Source: an uncultured Collinsella sp. (GTDB taxonomy: Bacteria > Actinomycetota > Coriobacteriia > Coriobacteriales > Coriobacteriaceae). From it: a DNA stretch of 29,207 nucleotides. The notes under the pieces are model-generated. The model saw nothing but the letters and a program-made list of their open reading frames with translations. It ran no database searches and was not told the DNA's origin. Made by a program: the position numbers and the translations under genes. This document shows positions 7,211 through 15,037 of this stretch, one piece after another. Numbering within the stretch: position 1 is the first letter of the stretch; each line of letters begins with the position of its first letter. The stretch spans positions 1 through 29,207 of the forward strand of contig CABQHZ010000011.1 in NCBI GenBank assembly GCA_902464175.1, read 5' to 3'.

Positions 7211-7792
7211 GTGAAAGCGCTGATGAAATTGCTGCTCGGAGGCAAGGCCACGGACCGAGATATCGTGGAGAAAATCGCTCGCGATCAGGCCGGACTCGAC
7301 AGAAGATACCTCAGGGTATACGGGAGCTGGATTACCGGCGAGAACGGCGAGCCGGTTCATGTCCTCGCCGACGACGAGGCCCATTTCGTCATTAAAGACC
7401 CTCGGATTTCCCTACAGATCTCGATGAGGGTCCTGGACGGCGGCGTCATGGCCACGACGTTTCCGTCGCCCAGAGTCGTGACACCCGACACGTGCGCAGC
7501 TTTCACCGAGTTCTCGAATGCGTTGAACGATGTGAGGGTACGGGCGGGCCTGTTCGCCGTGGACACGGAGAACATGGATATCTACTATCAGGCGTTCATC
7601 CCGTTTGCGTTCCTCCGAGCCGACATCGAGAAAGCGCGGGAGCTCCTTCTCGAGACGGGAGTGAGGTACTTCGGGACCATGTCCGTGCCGATCTGGGGCC
7701 TCGCCCAGGGTGACTGGCCGGTCGAGAAGGCAGTCCGCTACATGAACGAGATCCTAGATGAGGGTATCGTCTGCGATGACGACTATGATTAA
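7211..7792 (+). CDS. Hypothetical protein, possibly YbjN-like, last gene of the operon
   Basis: About 193 residues from the GTG at 7211, which has AGGAAGAGGG eight bases upstream; in-frame starts at 7181 and 7184 are possible but overlap the previous gene. The layout is a short helical start, then alternating strands (HFVIKDPRISLQISMRVLDGGVMATTFP), a helix and a second strand set (MDIYYQAFIPFAFL), then helices with acidic ends (CDDDYD). This resembles the alpha/beta folds of YbjN or type III chaperone-like proteins, but I see no diagnostic motif, so function is unknown. There is no signal peptide, so it is likely cytosolic. The operon ends at a strong terminator ten bases past the stop. Confidence 0.72.
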   Translation: MKALMKLLLGGKATDRDIVEKIARDQAGLDRRYLRVYGSWITGENGEPVHVLADDEAHFVIKDPRISLQISMRVLDGGVMATTFPSPRVVTPDTCAAFTEFSNALNDVRVRAGLFAVDTENMDIYYQAFIPFAFLRADIEKARELLLETGVRYFGTMSVPIWGLAQGDWPVEKAVRYMNEILDEGIVCDDDYD

Positions 7793-7801
7793 CTATGATT
7801 A

Positions 7802-7839
7802 AAAAAGGGGGCCCAGCCATCTGGCTGGGCCCCCTTTTT
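7802..7839 (+). terminator. Rho-independent terminator of the three-gene operon
   Basis: Arms 7802-7818 and 7823-7839 are perfectly complementary over 17 bp (AAAAAGGGGGCCCAGCC and its complement) with a four-base loop, ending in TTTTT. A repeated ACTATGATTA straddles the stop codon just before it. Confidence 0.92.
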
Positions 7840-7985
7840 GGTTCTCAAGTCAATTCGACCGCCGGCGCCGCCGGCCAGTTGACTCGATGACGCCGGCCTC
7901 ATACCTTTTGAGACGTCGTGGCCTTGAATATGAACAATAAGATGCGTATCAGCTCTCGATTTGTCGCGAATCTCCGCGAAAGCTT

Positions 7986-8050
7986 GCGAACCATCGCGAA
8001 ATCCTGTGGCCCATTCGCGATGGTTCGATGATGGGACCGGCTATACCGGT
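7986..8050. repeat. Inverted repeats in the gap between operon and ATPase gene
   Basis: The 7840-8180 gap has no convincing gene. CGAACCATCGCGAA (7987-8000) pairs perfectly with 8014-8027 over 14 bp. A short terminator-like stem, ACCGG-CTATA-CCGGT plus TTTT, follows at 8036-8054. Further TCGCGAA-like copies lie at 7968-8000, and a GC-rich palindrome sits at 7847-7882 (AGTCAA to TTGACT). The 14-bp repeat looks like a regulator site or a recombination site, but no adjacent gene fixes its role. Confidence 0.5.
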
Positions 8051-8181
8051 TTTTCGATATGGCTATGGCAGTTTTATATATCGAGTCAGCACGAAGGGCC
8101 AGAAACTCGACTCGCGGAGGGGGCGGCGGCAACCCACTGGTGAAGGGAGTTAAGTTGACGGGTTCGATCTCCCGGTTCTAA

Positions 8182-8227
8182 AAATACTCAGTATACTGAG
8201 TGATTTTACTCAGTATACTGAGTATTT
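8182..8227. promoter_or_regulatory. Paired palindromes upstream of the ATPase gene
   Basis: ACTCAGTATACTGAGT occurs twice (8186-8201 and 8208-8223), with centres 22 bp apart. Each copy is a perfect 16-bp palindrome and the block as a whole is nearly palindromic. The TATACT in each could act as a -10 box. It ends about 14 bases before the ribosome binding site of the gene at 8251, so it is well placed as a two-site operator. A matching pair lies beyond the gene's stop (9460-9507). Confidence 0.75.
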
Positions 8228-8250
8228 AAGAAACAAGGAGGTAGATTGAC

Positions 8251-9444
8251 ATGTTTGAGCGCCATCAAGTTGCCGTGATAGCCCAGAGGATGCGGGAAAC
8301 GAATAATCCGTTGATGCAATTTATAATCGGGCCCCGCCAAACGGGAAAGTCGACCATGTTCGTGCAGGCGTTGCACCATGCAGACATGCCCTGTCACCTG
8401 GTCAATGCGGACGATGTTGTGAATCCCGATGCCAGCTGGCTGCAAATCGAGTGGCAACAGGCAAGAAACCTCACGTCTGGAGGTAAGGTCCCGGCCGTTT
8501 TTGTTGTTGATGAGATTCAAAAGGTGCAGAGTTGGTCCACGGTCGTCAAGGGATTGTACGACCGGGATCGCCGGGAGGGGACGCCACTCAAGGTCATTTT
8601 GACCGGATCGTCGTCGCTGCTGCTGCACAAGGGCCTGGAAGAATCCCTTATGGGCCGTTACGAGCTCATTCGGTCGCCGCATTGGTCCTATCGCGAGTGC
8701 AGCGAGGCCTTTGGCTTTTCTTTTGAAGACTATCTCTATCACGGTGGATATCCGGGTGCGGCGCCGCTGGTTTCCGATGACGCCCGTTGGCGAAACTATA
8801 TCCGAGATGCGATCGTCGAGCCGACGATCTCGCGCGATGTTCTCTCGTTGGAGAATATCCGCAAACCGGCGCTGATGCGCGCGCTCTTTTGGCTCGCGGC
8901 GAGCTATTCGGGGCAGGAGCTTTCGTATTCAAAAATGGTAGGCCAGCTGCAGGATGCCGGTAACACGGTCACGGTCGCCGGGTATTTGGACCTGCTGGGC
9001 AAGGCCGGTTTGGTTACGGCGATTCCCAAGTTCAGTGACAAGGAGCTCGCAAAGCGCCGAAGCACCCCGCGGCTCATGGTTTATGACACGGCGTTTATGA
9101 CGGCGCTCGGCGATAAGGGCCGAGCAGAATGGCTGGAGGATTCGGCGCGGCGGGGTCATTTGGTGGAATCGGCAGTGGGTGCACGACTGCTTGCGCGCGC
9201 GCCGGAAGAGGGTTTTGAGGTCATGTGGTGGCGTGAGGGCGTCAAAGAGGTCGACTTTGTGCTGCGAAGGGATGATGCGCTGAGTGCCATCGAGGTCAAA
9301 AGCGGTGGAGAGTTCGGCCAGAGTGGCATGTCGACGCTCCTAAAAAAGTATCCGCGAGCCAAGCGGATCGTCGTGGGAGGGGCGGCGGCCGGGGCGTGCA
9401 CCGTGGAGGATTTTCTGCTCGATAAGGTGACGCTGTTTAACTAG
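8251..9444 (+). CDS. AAA-type ATPase with DUF4143/PD-(D/E)XK-like C-terminus
   Basis: 397 residues, with AAGGAGG about 9 bases before the ATG. Walker A is GPRQTGKS (27-34), Walker B is FVVDEIQ (D87, E88), and ILTGSSS (116-122) fits a sensor position. After helical middle domains, the C-terminus shows EVDFVL (D335) and AIEVKSG (E348, K350), the spacing seen in PD-(D/E)XK-like folds of the AAA_14/DUF4143 family. These proteins are common, often solitary and horizontally mobile; their cellular role is not established. Here the gene is alone, between paired palindromes and inside the 32-bp inverted repeats. A second, diverged member lies at 15541-16818. Confidence 0.9.
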   Translation: MFERHQVAVIAQRMRETNNPLMQFIIGPRQTGKSTMFVQALHHADMPCHLVNADDVVNPDASWLQIEWQQARNLTSGGKVPAVFVVDEIQKVQSWSTVVKGLYDRDRREGTPLKVILTGSSSLLLHKGLEESLMGRYELIRSPHWSYRECSEAFGFSFEDYLYHGGYPGAAPLVSDDARWRNYIRDAIVEPTISRDVLSLENIRKPALMRALFWLAASYSGQELSYSKMVGQLQDAGNTVTVAGYLDLLGKAGLVTAIPKFSDKELAKRRSTPRLMVYDTAFMTALGDKGRAEWLEDSARRGHLVESAVGARLLARAPEEGFEVMWWREGVKEVDFVLRRDDALSAIEVKSGGEFGQSGMSTLLKKYPRAKRIVVGGAAAGACTVEDFLLDKVTLFN

Positions 9445-9459
9445 CCTGAGCAAATTGAG

Positions 9460-9507
9460 AAAATACTCAGTACACTGAGTGAAATCACTCAGTGTACTGA
9501 GTATTTT
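9460..9507. repeat. Paired palindromes downstream of the ATPase gene
   Basis: ACTCAGTACACTGAGT (9465-9480) and ACTCAGTGTACTGAGT (9487-9502) are reverse complements of each other. The 48-bp block is a near-perfect palindrome apart from its central bases. It starts 15 bases after the stop codon. It differs from the upstream pair (8182-8227) only in the central bases of each palindrome. It may serve as a terminator, a second operator, or the far end of a gene-sized mobile unit. Confidence 0.75.
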
Positions 9508-9705
9508 GACTTGGGCGTTGGATGGGTGCTCGGCCGCCTCGTGCGATGGCGAAAACCGGGCCAGGCCTTACCAGCGGATATGCATGCAGGAGGGGCTCCA
9601 ATTTTCATGTCCCACTCGTATCGTCTGTCAGAAACCTGACGAATGACCTGTCTCCCCGTCATGCCCTTGTCACAAATCTATTAACGGGACCGTCAAATTT
9701 CCTCC

Positions 9706-9737
9706 TGCATTTTCTGACGGTACCGCGGTTCCCGCAT
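9706..9737. repeat. 32-bp inverted repeat, right copy
   Basis: Perfect reverse complement of 6234-6265, followed by ATACGTTTTGGAAC (9736-9749). The 9508-9914 gap holds no convincing gene; besides this repeat it carries the tandem repeats at 9791-9840 and a further GACCGTCAAATTT at 9688-9700. Confidence 0.75.
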
Positions 9738-9790
9738 ACGTTTTGGAACAGTTAAGCTGTCCTGCGCCCCGAATCGAGATCAATCGTCAC

Positions 9791-9840
9791 CACGAGATAC
9801 CGTCAAATTGTGTCACGAGTTACCGTCAAATTGTTTCACG
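9791..9840. repeat. Two tandem 23-bp repeats with a CCGTCAAATTG core
   Basis: CACGAG-A/T-TACCGTCAAATTGT is repeated twice head to tail (9791-9813 and 9814-9836), ending in TTTCACG. The TACCGTCA portion also appears inside both 32-bp inverted repeats and, in part, at 9688-9700. Such clustered short repeats often mark transposon ends or recombinase and regulator binding sites. No transposase gene is present. Confidence 0.55.
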
Positions 9841-9914
9841 TGCAGGTAAAAGGCTGTAAAACAAGATGGCCCTATGGGACAAACAAACCTGATTCATTTG
9901 CCCCACGTACCTGC

Positions 9915-11774
9915 TTACTGGGCAAACTGGCTGCGGTAGAGTTCGGCGTAGAAACCGTTTGCTGCGAGCAGTTCGTCATGCGTGCCGCGCTCGATGATCT
10001 CGCCGTCGCGCATGACCAGGATGCAGTCGGCGTTACGGATCGTGCTCAGGCGGTGCGCCACGACAAAGCTCGTACGACCGGCCATGAGCTCGTCGAACGC
10101 CGCCTGCACCTGCAGCTCGGTGCGGGTATCGATGCTCGAAGTCGCCTCGTCCAGCAGCAGAATCGCCGGGTCGGTGAGCATGACACGCGCGATGCACAGC
10201 AGCTGCTTTTGGCCCTGGCTAAACGTGCCGCCGTCCTCGCCGATCACCGTGTCGTAGCCGTCGAGCAGCTGCACGATAAACTTGTGCGCATGCGCGCGCT
10301 TGGCCGCCTCGATAATCTGCTCGCGCGTGGCGTCGGGGCAACCGTAGGCAATGTTCTGGGCCACCGTGCCCTCGAACAGCCAGGTGTCCTGCAGCACCAT
10401 GCCAAAGGCGCGGCGCAGGCTCTCACGCGTGTAGTCGCGCGAGGAATGCCCGTCGACCACGATGCGCCCGGCATCGATATCGTAAAAGCGCAGCAGCAGG
10501 TTGATGAGCGTCGTCTTGCCGCAGCCCGTGGGACCGACCAGGGCAAAGCGCATGCCGGGTTTGGCATCGATGCAGATGTCCTGCAGCAACTTACGGTCGG
10601 GCACGTAGCTAAAGTCCACGTGTTCAAAAGTCACCTCGCCCTGCGGGGCGGCAAGCTCCACGGCGTCCGCCGCATCGGACTCCTGCTCGCGCGCATCGAG
10701 CAGCGCGAACATGCGCCGCGCCGAGGCATAGGCCGTCTGGATCTGCGTAATGACGTTGGTGACCTCGTTGAACGGCTTGGTGTACTGGTTGGCATAGGAC
10801 AGGAAGATCTGCACGCCGCCCACCGTGAGCGCCGCGGGCACGCCCGTGATCACGCCCACGCAGCCGATCACGGCCACCACAGCGTAGATGATGTTGTTGA
10901 TAAAGCGCGTGCCGGGGTTGGAGAGCGAACCCATAAACTGTGCGCGTTCACCTGCTGTATAGAGCTCGGCGTTAAGGGCATCGAAGCGCTGCTGAGCGTG
11001 CGGGCCGTAGGCGAAGGCGTCCACCAGCTTTTGCTCACCCACATACTCCTCGATATGACCGCCGAGTTGCCCTTGAATACGCTGCTGAGCCGTAAAGCTT
11101 TTGTTGGAGAGCTTGGCGATGGCGCCAGCTGCAAAGATGGAAAGCGGCGTGACGAGCACCACCACGAGCGTCATGGTTAGGTTGATAGAGAGCATAAACG
11201 CGAGTGTGCCCACGATAGTGATGACGCCGGTAAAGAGCTGCGTGAAGCCCTGCAGCAGGCCGTCGCCCACCTGGTCGACGTCGTTGACCACGCGGCTCAT
11301 AAGGTCGCCGTGGGCATGGCCGTCGATAAAGCTGAGCGGCATGCGGCTGAGCTTGTCGCTCGCCTCCACGCGCATGTCGCGCACCGTCTCGTAGGACAGA
11401 CGGTTGACGCAGTAGCCCTGCAGCCACTGGAACGCCGCAGCGCCAACCACGACCAGCGCAAGCTTAGTGACGAGCGGCAGCAGCGCGTCAAAGTCCACCT
11501 GCCCGGTGGCGACGATGAGGTCGATGCCCTCGCCGATGAGGATGGGCGTATAGAGCTGCAGAATCACCGAGATGGCGGCACTTACAAACGACGCCACAAA
11601 CGAAATGCGATGCGGACGCACGTAGCCCATCAGGCGACGGGTCACCGCGCCCACGGGATAGCGCTCGGGGTCGCCGGGCTGGCGCGGGCCATCGCCCAGA
11701 TCGTTAAGGTTATCGTTGCCGGACACATTGGCCGTCATTGTGGCGACCGAGCCGGAAGAAGTATACGGATTCAT
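9915..11774 (-). CDS. ABC exporter half-transporter (canonical Walker B subunit)
   Basis: 619 residues: an N-terminal membrane domain of about six helices followed by an ATPase domain. Walker A is VGPTGCGKTT (near 411-421), the signature is FSQGQKQ (near 517-523), Walker B is ILLLDEATSS with the catalytic Glu, and the H-loop is VVAHRLSTI. The signature deviates from LSGGQ (GQ preceded by SQ). The ATG abuts the upstream stop codon and has GGAGG eight bases upstream, inside the end of the partner gene, so the two are translated together. It is the MdlB/YheH-like half of a heterodimeric multidrug-type exporter in the cytoplasmic membrane. The substrate is unknown; the nearby surface-protein genes do not prove a link. 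Confidence 0.93.
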   Translation of the reverse strand: MNPYTSSGSVATMTANVSGNDNLNDLGDGPRQPGDPERYPVGAVTRRLMGYVRPHRISFVASFVSAAISVILQLYTPILIGEGIDLIVATGQVDFDALLPLVTKLALVVVGAAAFQWLQGYCVNRLSYETVRDMRVEASDKLSRMPLSFIDGHAHGDLMSRVVNDVDQVGDGLLQGFTQLFTGVITIVGTLAFMLSINLTMTLVVVLVTPLSIFAAGAIAKLSNKSFTAQQRIQGQLGGHIEEYVGEQKLVDAFAYGPHAQQRFDALNAELYTAGERAQFMGSLSNPGTRFINNIIYAVVAVIGCVGVITGVPAALTVGGVQIFLSYANQYTKPFNEVTNVITQIQTAYASARRMFALLDAREQESDAADAVELAAPQGEVTFEHVDFSYVPDRKLLQDICIDAKPGMRFALVGPTGCGKTTLINLLLRFYDIDAGRIVVDGHSSRDYTRESLRRAFGMVLQDTWLFEGTVAQNIAYGCPDATREQIIEAAKRAHAHKFIVQLLDGYDTVIGEDGGTFSQGQKQLLCIARVMLTDPAILLLDEATSSIDTRTELQVQAAFDELMAGRTSFVVAHRLSTIRNADCILVMRDGEIIERGTHDELLAANGFYAELYRSQFAQ

Positions 11775-13625
11775 CTAGCAGCCCTCCTTTGCGCAGACGG
11801 ACGTGGGAGCGGAGCCCGAAGCGGACACCGCGCTCCCCTGCTGGCCCTCGAGCTCCTCGCGACGAAGCTGCGACTGGCAGATCTCGCGGTAGAGCTGGCA
11901 GCTTGCGTACAGCTCGTCATGCGTGCCCAGGCCCGCGACCGAGCCGTGGTCGAGCACGCAGATCATGTCGGCATCGCGCACAGTCGAGACGCGCTGGCTC
12001 ACGATGACGGTCGTCAGCGGCAGCCCGCCCTCGGCGGCGCCGCGCACGCTGCGCTCGCGAATGGCATGGCGAAGCGCCGCGTCGGTCTTAAAGTCGAGCG
12101 CCGAGGCGGAGTCGTCCATGATCAGAATCTGCGGCGAGCCCACCAGAGCGCGCGCGATGGTCAGGCGCTGGCGCTGGCCACCACTGAAGTTCTTGCCGCC
12201 CGCCTCGACCGGGGCATCCAAGCCCTGCGGCTTGTTGCGCACGAACTCGCCGGCCTGCGCCATATCAAGCGCCGCCCAGAGCTCCTCATCGGTCGCGGAC
12301 TCGTCGCGCCAGGTCAGGTTGCTGCGAATCGTACCGCTCACGAGCGACGCGCGCTGCGGAACGGTCGCGATCACATGGCGCAGCTGGTCGAGCGGCCAAG
12401 AGCGCACGTCGGCACCCATCACGTTCACGCTGCCGACACCCGCATCGTACAAGCGCGGGATGAGCGAAACGAGCGTCGACTTACCGCTGCCCGTACCGCC
12501 GATAATGCCGAGCGTTTTGCCCAGCGGCAGTTCCAGAGTCACGTCATCAACGGCGTTGGCCGCGCCCGCGCCAAAGGAGAAGCTCGCGTGGCTCAAGCTC
12601 AGCGCGGGGACCAAAGCGGTGTCGCCCGCCGCACTCGGCTTGGGCAGGGCGACCGGCTCGTTGCCGTCGTCGGTGATACTCGGCGCGCAGTTGAGCACCT
12701 CATTGATACGCGACGCGCTGGCGCTCGCCTTGGTAAAGACCACGACCAGGTTGGCAACGTACACGATGGAGGTGAGGGTCTGCGTCATGTAGTTGACGAA
12801 GGCCATGACCTGGCCCTGCGTGAGCTCGCCCACGTTGACCTGGATGCCGCCCACCCACAGGATGGCGCACACGCCCAGATTCATCACCAAAAAAGTGACG
12901 GGGTTGAGAATCGATGAGAGCTTGCCGACCGCGATGGCGACATGCGCCTGGTCATCGGCCGCCTGGGCGAAACGCTCGCGCTCGTGGTCCTCACGCACAA
13001 ACGCGCGGACCACGCGAGCGCCCGAAAGTCCCTCGCGACAAATGAGCGCGATGCGGTCGAGCTTTGCCTGCAGCTGCTTGTAGTACGGGATGCAGCGCGC
13101 CATGACAAACCAAAACACCAGGCCGATGGCGGGCGTGCAGATCAAGAAGATGATGCCAAGCTTAAGGTCGATGGCGAGAGCCGCGACCATGGAGCCCACC
13201 GCCAGGAAGGGCCAGCGGATGAGCATGCGCACGCCCAACGCCACGGCCAGCTGCACCTGGTTGACGTCGTTGGTAATGCGCGTGATGAGCGACGGCGTGC
13301 CAAAACGGTCGAGCTCGGCATAGCTCAGCTTGTTGATGTGCTGGTAGAGTGCGCCGCGAATATCGGTGCCCATGCCCTGCGAGGTGAGCGCCGCCATCTT
13401 TTGGCAGACGAGCGTAAACGAGATGCCGATTACAGCCATGGCGGCGAGCACCGCGCCGTAACGGACGACGGCGTTGACATCGTGCGCGCCAATGCCCTTG
13501 TCGATCATCTGGGCAATCACCAGCGGCGTCAGCAGGTCGAACACCACTTCAATCAGCTTGCACGCAGGACCAATCACCATATACCGGCGAAACTTACCGC
13601 CGAAACGCCTGAGCAGCTCAATCAT
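11775..13625 (-). CDS. ABC exporter half-transporter (degenerate nucleotide-site subunit)
   Basis: 616 residues from the ATG at 13625, which has AGGGAG nine bases upstream; the frame also runs back to a TTG at 13658 without better support. It has an N-terminal membrane domain, Walker A GGTGSGKST (near 373), a canonical signature FSGGQRQ (near 478), and Walker B ILIMDDSASALD, where Asp replaces the catalytic Glu. The H-loop reads VIVSQRVSTV, with Gln in place of His. Paired with the next gene, whose signature is altered while its Walker B is intact, this matches asymmetric heterodimeric exporters (TM287/288 and BmrCD type) with one inactive site. It is first in a two-gene operon with no gap between the genes. 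Confidence 0.93.
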   Translation of the reverse strand: MIELLRRFGGKFRRYMVIGPACKLIEVVFDLLTPLVIAQMIDKGIGAHDVNAVVRYGAVLAAMAVIGISFTLVCQKMAALTSQGMGTDIRGALYQHINKLSYAELDRFGTPSLITRITNDVNQVQLAVALGVRMLIRWPFLAVGSMVAALAIDLKLGIIFLICTPAIGLVFWFVMARCIPYYKQLQAKLDRIALICREGLSGARVVRAFVREDHERERFAQAADDQAHVAIAVGKLSSILNPVTFLVMNLGVCAILWVGGIQVNVGELTQGQVMAFVNYMTQTLTSIVYVANLVVVFTKASASASRINEVLNCAPSITDDGNEPVALPKPSAAGDTALVPALSLSHASFSFGAGAANAVDDVTLELPLGKTLGIIGGTGSGKSTLVSLIPRLYDAGVGSVNVMGADVRSWPLDQLRHVIATVPQRASLVSGTIRSNLTWRDESATDEELWAALDMAQAGEFVRNKPQGLDAPVEAGGKNFSGGQRQRLTIARALVGSPQILIMDDSASALDFKTDAALRHAIRERSVRGAAEGGLPLTTVIVSQRVSTVRDADMICVLDHGSVAGLGTHDELYASCQLYREICQSQLRREELEGQQGSAVSASGSAPTSVCAKEGC

Positions 13626-13669
13626 AAAAAGGCGCTCCCTATCATCATTCACACTCAATTCGAACCATG

Positions 13670-13699
13670 ATAGTACTGTCGCCCCAAAAGACGAGTAAA
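13670..13699 (-). promoter_or_regulatory. Predicted promoter of the ABC exporter operon
   Basis: On the minus strand, TTTACT (13694-13699) and TACTAT (13670-13675) have an 18-bp spacer, about 45 bases upstream of the ATG at 13625. On the plus strand a TATACT at 13746-13751 may serve the divergent wall-protein gene, but its -35 match is poor. Confidence 0.4.
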
Positions 13700-13801
13700 C
13701 AGCTCGTTATTTCTGGCGAGATTCAAGAGCAGGTTAATCGCCTGATATACTTACATTAGTGCTACCAAGTGAGTCGCCAACCCTTGAAATGAGGTGCCGA
13801 G

Positions 13802-14851
13802 ATGAACGACATTCTCGCAAGAAGAGCAAGACGAGCAACCATGGGCATCGCCCTTTCCGCGGCACTTGTCGCGGGAATCGCCCCCGTAACGGCGATCGCG
13901 GCAGAAACCAGCTCCCCCGTCGATGCGGTTGCCTTGCAGACGGCTGCCGCGGCCTCGAGCGAAACCGCAGCAGTCGAAAAAGAAAAAGCGTATGCAGCCA
14001 TGCAGGAAGCGCTCAAAAACCTCGAAGCCGCAAAAGCCGCCGCAAGTTCCGAGAAACTTGCGGAAATCGATGATGACATTGCCGGTTTTCAAGAGCTCCG
14101 CGACAAGATGGCGGCGGAAGCCGCCAAACGGAGGGAACCCCTTCCCACCATGCAAGCGGACGTCGATGCAGCCCAAGCCAAATACGATGAGGCCCACAAC
14201 CGGGTAAGCGAGCTTCAAGCAAAATTAGACAAGAAACGTGAGGTGCTTAAGGCACTTGAAGCACTCGGCGACGAGGAACTTGTCAAAACTGCTAAACAGC
14301 AAATAAAGCAGTTGCACCAAGAGATCATAGGGCCAAAAGCGCAAGAAGAATCTTACAAATCGGACCTTGACCAATATCGGCGTAAGCTCGAGAGCCAGAA
14401 AGGACAGGTTCAGTATTTCGAGAGTGCGGCGGCGGAGGCCAAAGCCCGCATCGACGAGGAAACAGCCAAGCGAGATGCGCTCCTCGGCGATTTGGAAAAG
14501 GCGCAAGCGGTCTATGACGACGCCTGCAAGGCATACGAAAAGGCAAAAGCCGCAGCAGACAAAGCCACCTCGCCCGAGGTAACGCAACCGACCGAGACAA
14601 CGCCTCCCTCCGGCTCGACGCAACCGGCCGAGACGACACAGCCCGCCAGCTCGCCCGCGACCGGCAAAGACACCACACCGAGTTCCACCAAGCAGACGAA
14701 CACGAGCAGCGGCAAGCAAGCAGATGCGACCACCGGCAAGCTCGCAAACACAGGCGACACAGCACCGAGCGCAATCGCACTAGCAGGAATCGCCGCAGCA
14801 GGGCTCGGACTAACCGCCACAGCCACCCGCCGCATCAAGAACTCAAAGTAA
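13802..14851 (+). CDS. Coiled-coil cell-wall-anchored protein (LANTGD)
   Basis: 349 residues, with GAGGTG about six bases before ATG. The signal peptide has an RRARRATMG positive start, a hydrophobic core at 14-32 and a likely cut after AIAA (34). Residues from about 55 to 265 are Ala/Glu/Lys-rich heptad-like sequence expected to form a long coiled coil. A Thr/Pro/Ser wall-spanning region (about 267-312) precedes LANTGD (314-319), a hydrophobic helix and the basic tail RRIKNSK. It is exported and attached to peptidoglycan by a sortase. The sorting motif is the same as in the FG-GAP protein at 633-4721, so the same enzyme may serve both. It is transcribed divergently from the ABC exporter and ends at a strong terminator. 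The ligand is unknown. Confidence 0.92.
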   Translation: MNDILARRARRATMGIALSAALVAGIAPVTAIAAETSSPVDAVALQTAAAASSETAAVEKEKAYAAMQEALKNLEAAKAAASSEKLAEIDDDIAGFQELRDKMAAEAAKRREPLPTMQADVDAAQAKYDEAHNRVSELQAKLDKKREVLKALEALGDEELVKTAKQQIKQLHQEIIGPKAQEESYKSDLDQYRRKLESQKGQVQYFESAAAEAKARIDEETAKRDALLGDLEKAQAVYDDACKAYEKAKAAADKATSPEVTQPTETTPPSGSTQPAETTQPASSPATGKDTTPSSTKQTNTSSGKQADATTGKLANTGDTAPSAIALAGIAAAGLGLTATATRRIKNSK

Positions 14852-14895
14852 CTGCCGGCGGGCATCACCTTCGTCAATCCACAAACCCAGAGGCA

Positions 14896-14941
14896 AAAGA
14901 GGCCCGTTTCCCCAATCAAAACCAGGGAAACGGGCCTCTTT
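14896..14941 (+). terminator. Rho-independent terminator of the coiled-coil wall protein
   Basis: Arms 14896-14912 and 14925-14941 are perfectly complementary over 17 bp (AAAGAGGCCCGTTTCCC and its complement) with a 12-base loop, ending in CTTT. Confidence 0.9.
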
Positions 14942-15037
14942 AACTGCAAAATCCAAGCAGCAGCAACGTCTCTTGAACTACGTAGCCATCAATGCCCAGG
15001 CAACGCCAGCAAGCAGCACAAAACACGGGATTCAATT
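14935..15037. repeat. Direct repeat, copy A (~103 bp)
   Basis: The stretch beginning CCTCTTTA and ending GGATTCAATT aligns along its length with 16953-17056. A 34-bp core (14999-15032 against 17018-17051) has a single mismatch. Read on the minus strand it is a decayed copy, with two stop codons, of the C-terminal membrane helix seen better preserved in copy B. The two direct copies bracket the IstB and XRE remnants and the second ATPase gene. Confidence 0.65.

Noticed and set aside
7121..7384. Minus-strand frames over the three-gene operon (6519-6860, 6691-7251, 7121-7384)
   Set aside because: The plus-strand genes have ribosome binding sites, overlaps and a terminator. The minus frames have none of these.
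8100..8180. tRNA 3' end, from GGGTTCGATCTCCCG near 8160-8175
   Set aside because: The loop is eight bases rather than the seven of a T-loop. No acceptor, D or anticodon stems or CCA end can be placed upstream.
9522..9755. 77-codon frame after the ATPase gene
   Set aside because: It runs through the 32-bp inverted repeat, lacks a good ribosome binding site and shows no protein-like pattern.
11310..12917. 535-codon plus-strand frame over the ABC genes, and similar long frames at 1233-2555, 23175-24818 and 24828-26939
   Set aside because: All are shadows of well-supported minus-strand genes, with low-complexity composition and no motifs.
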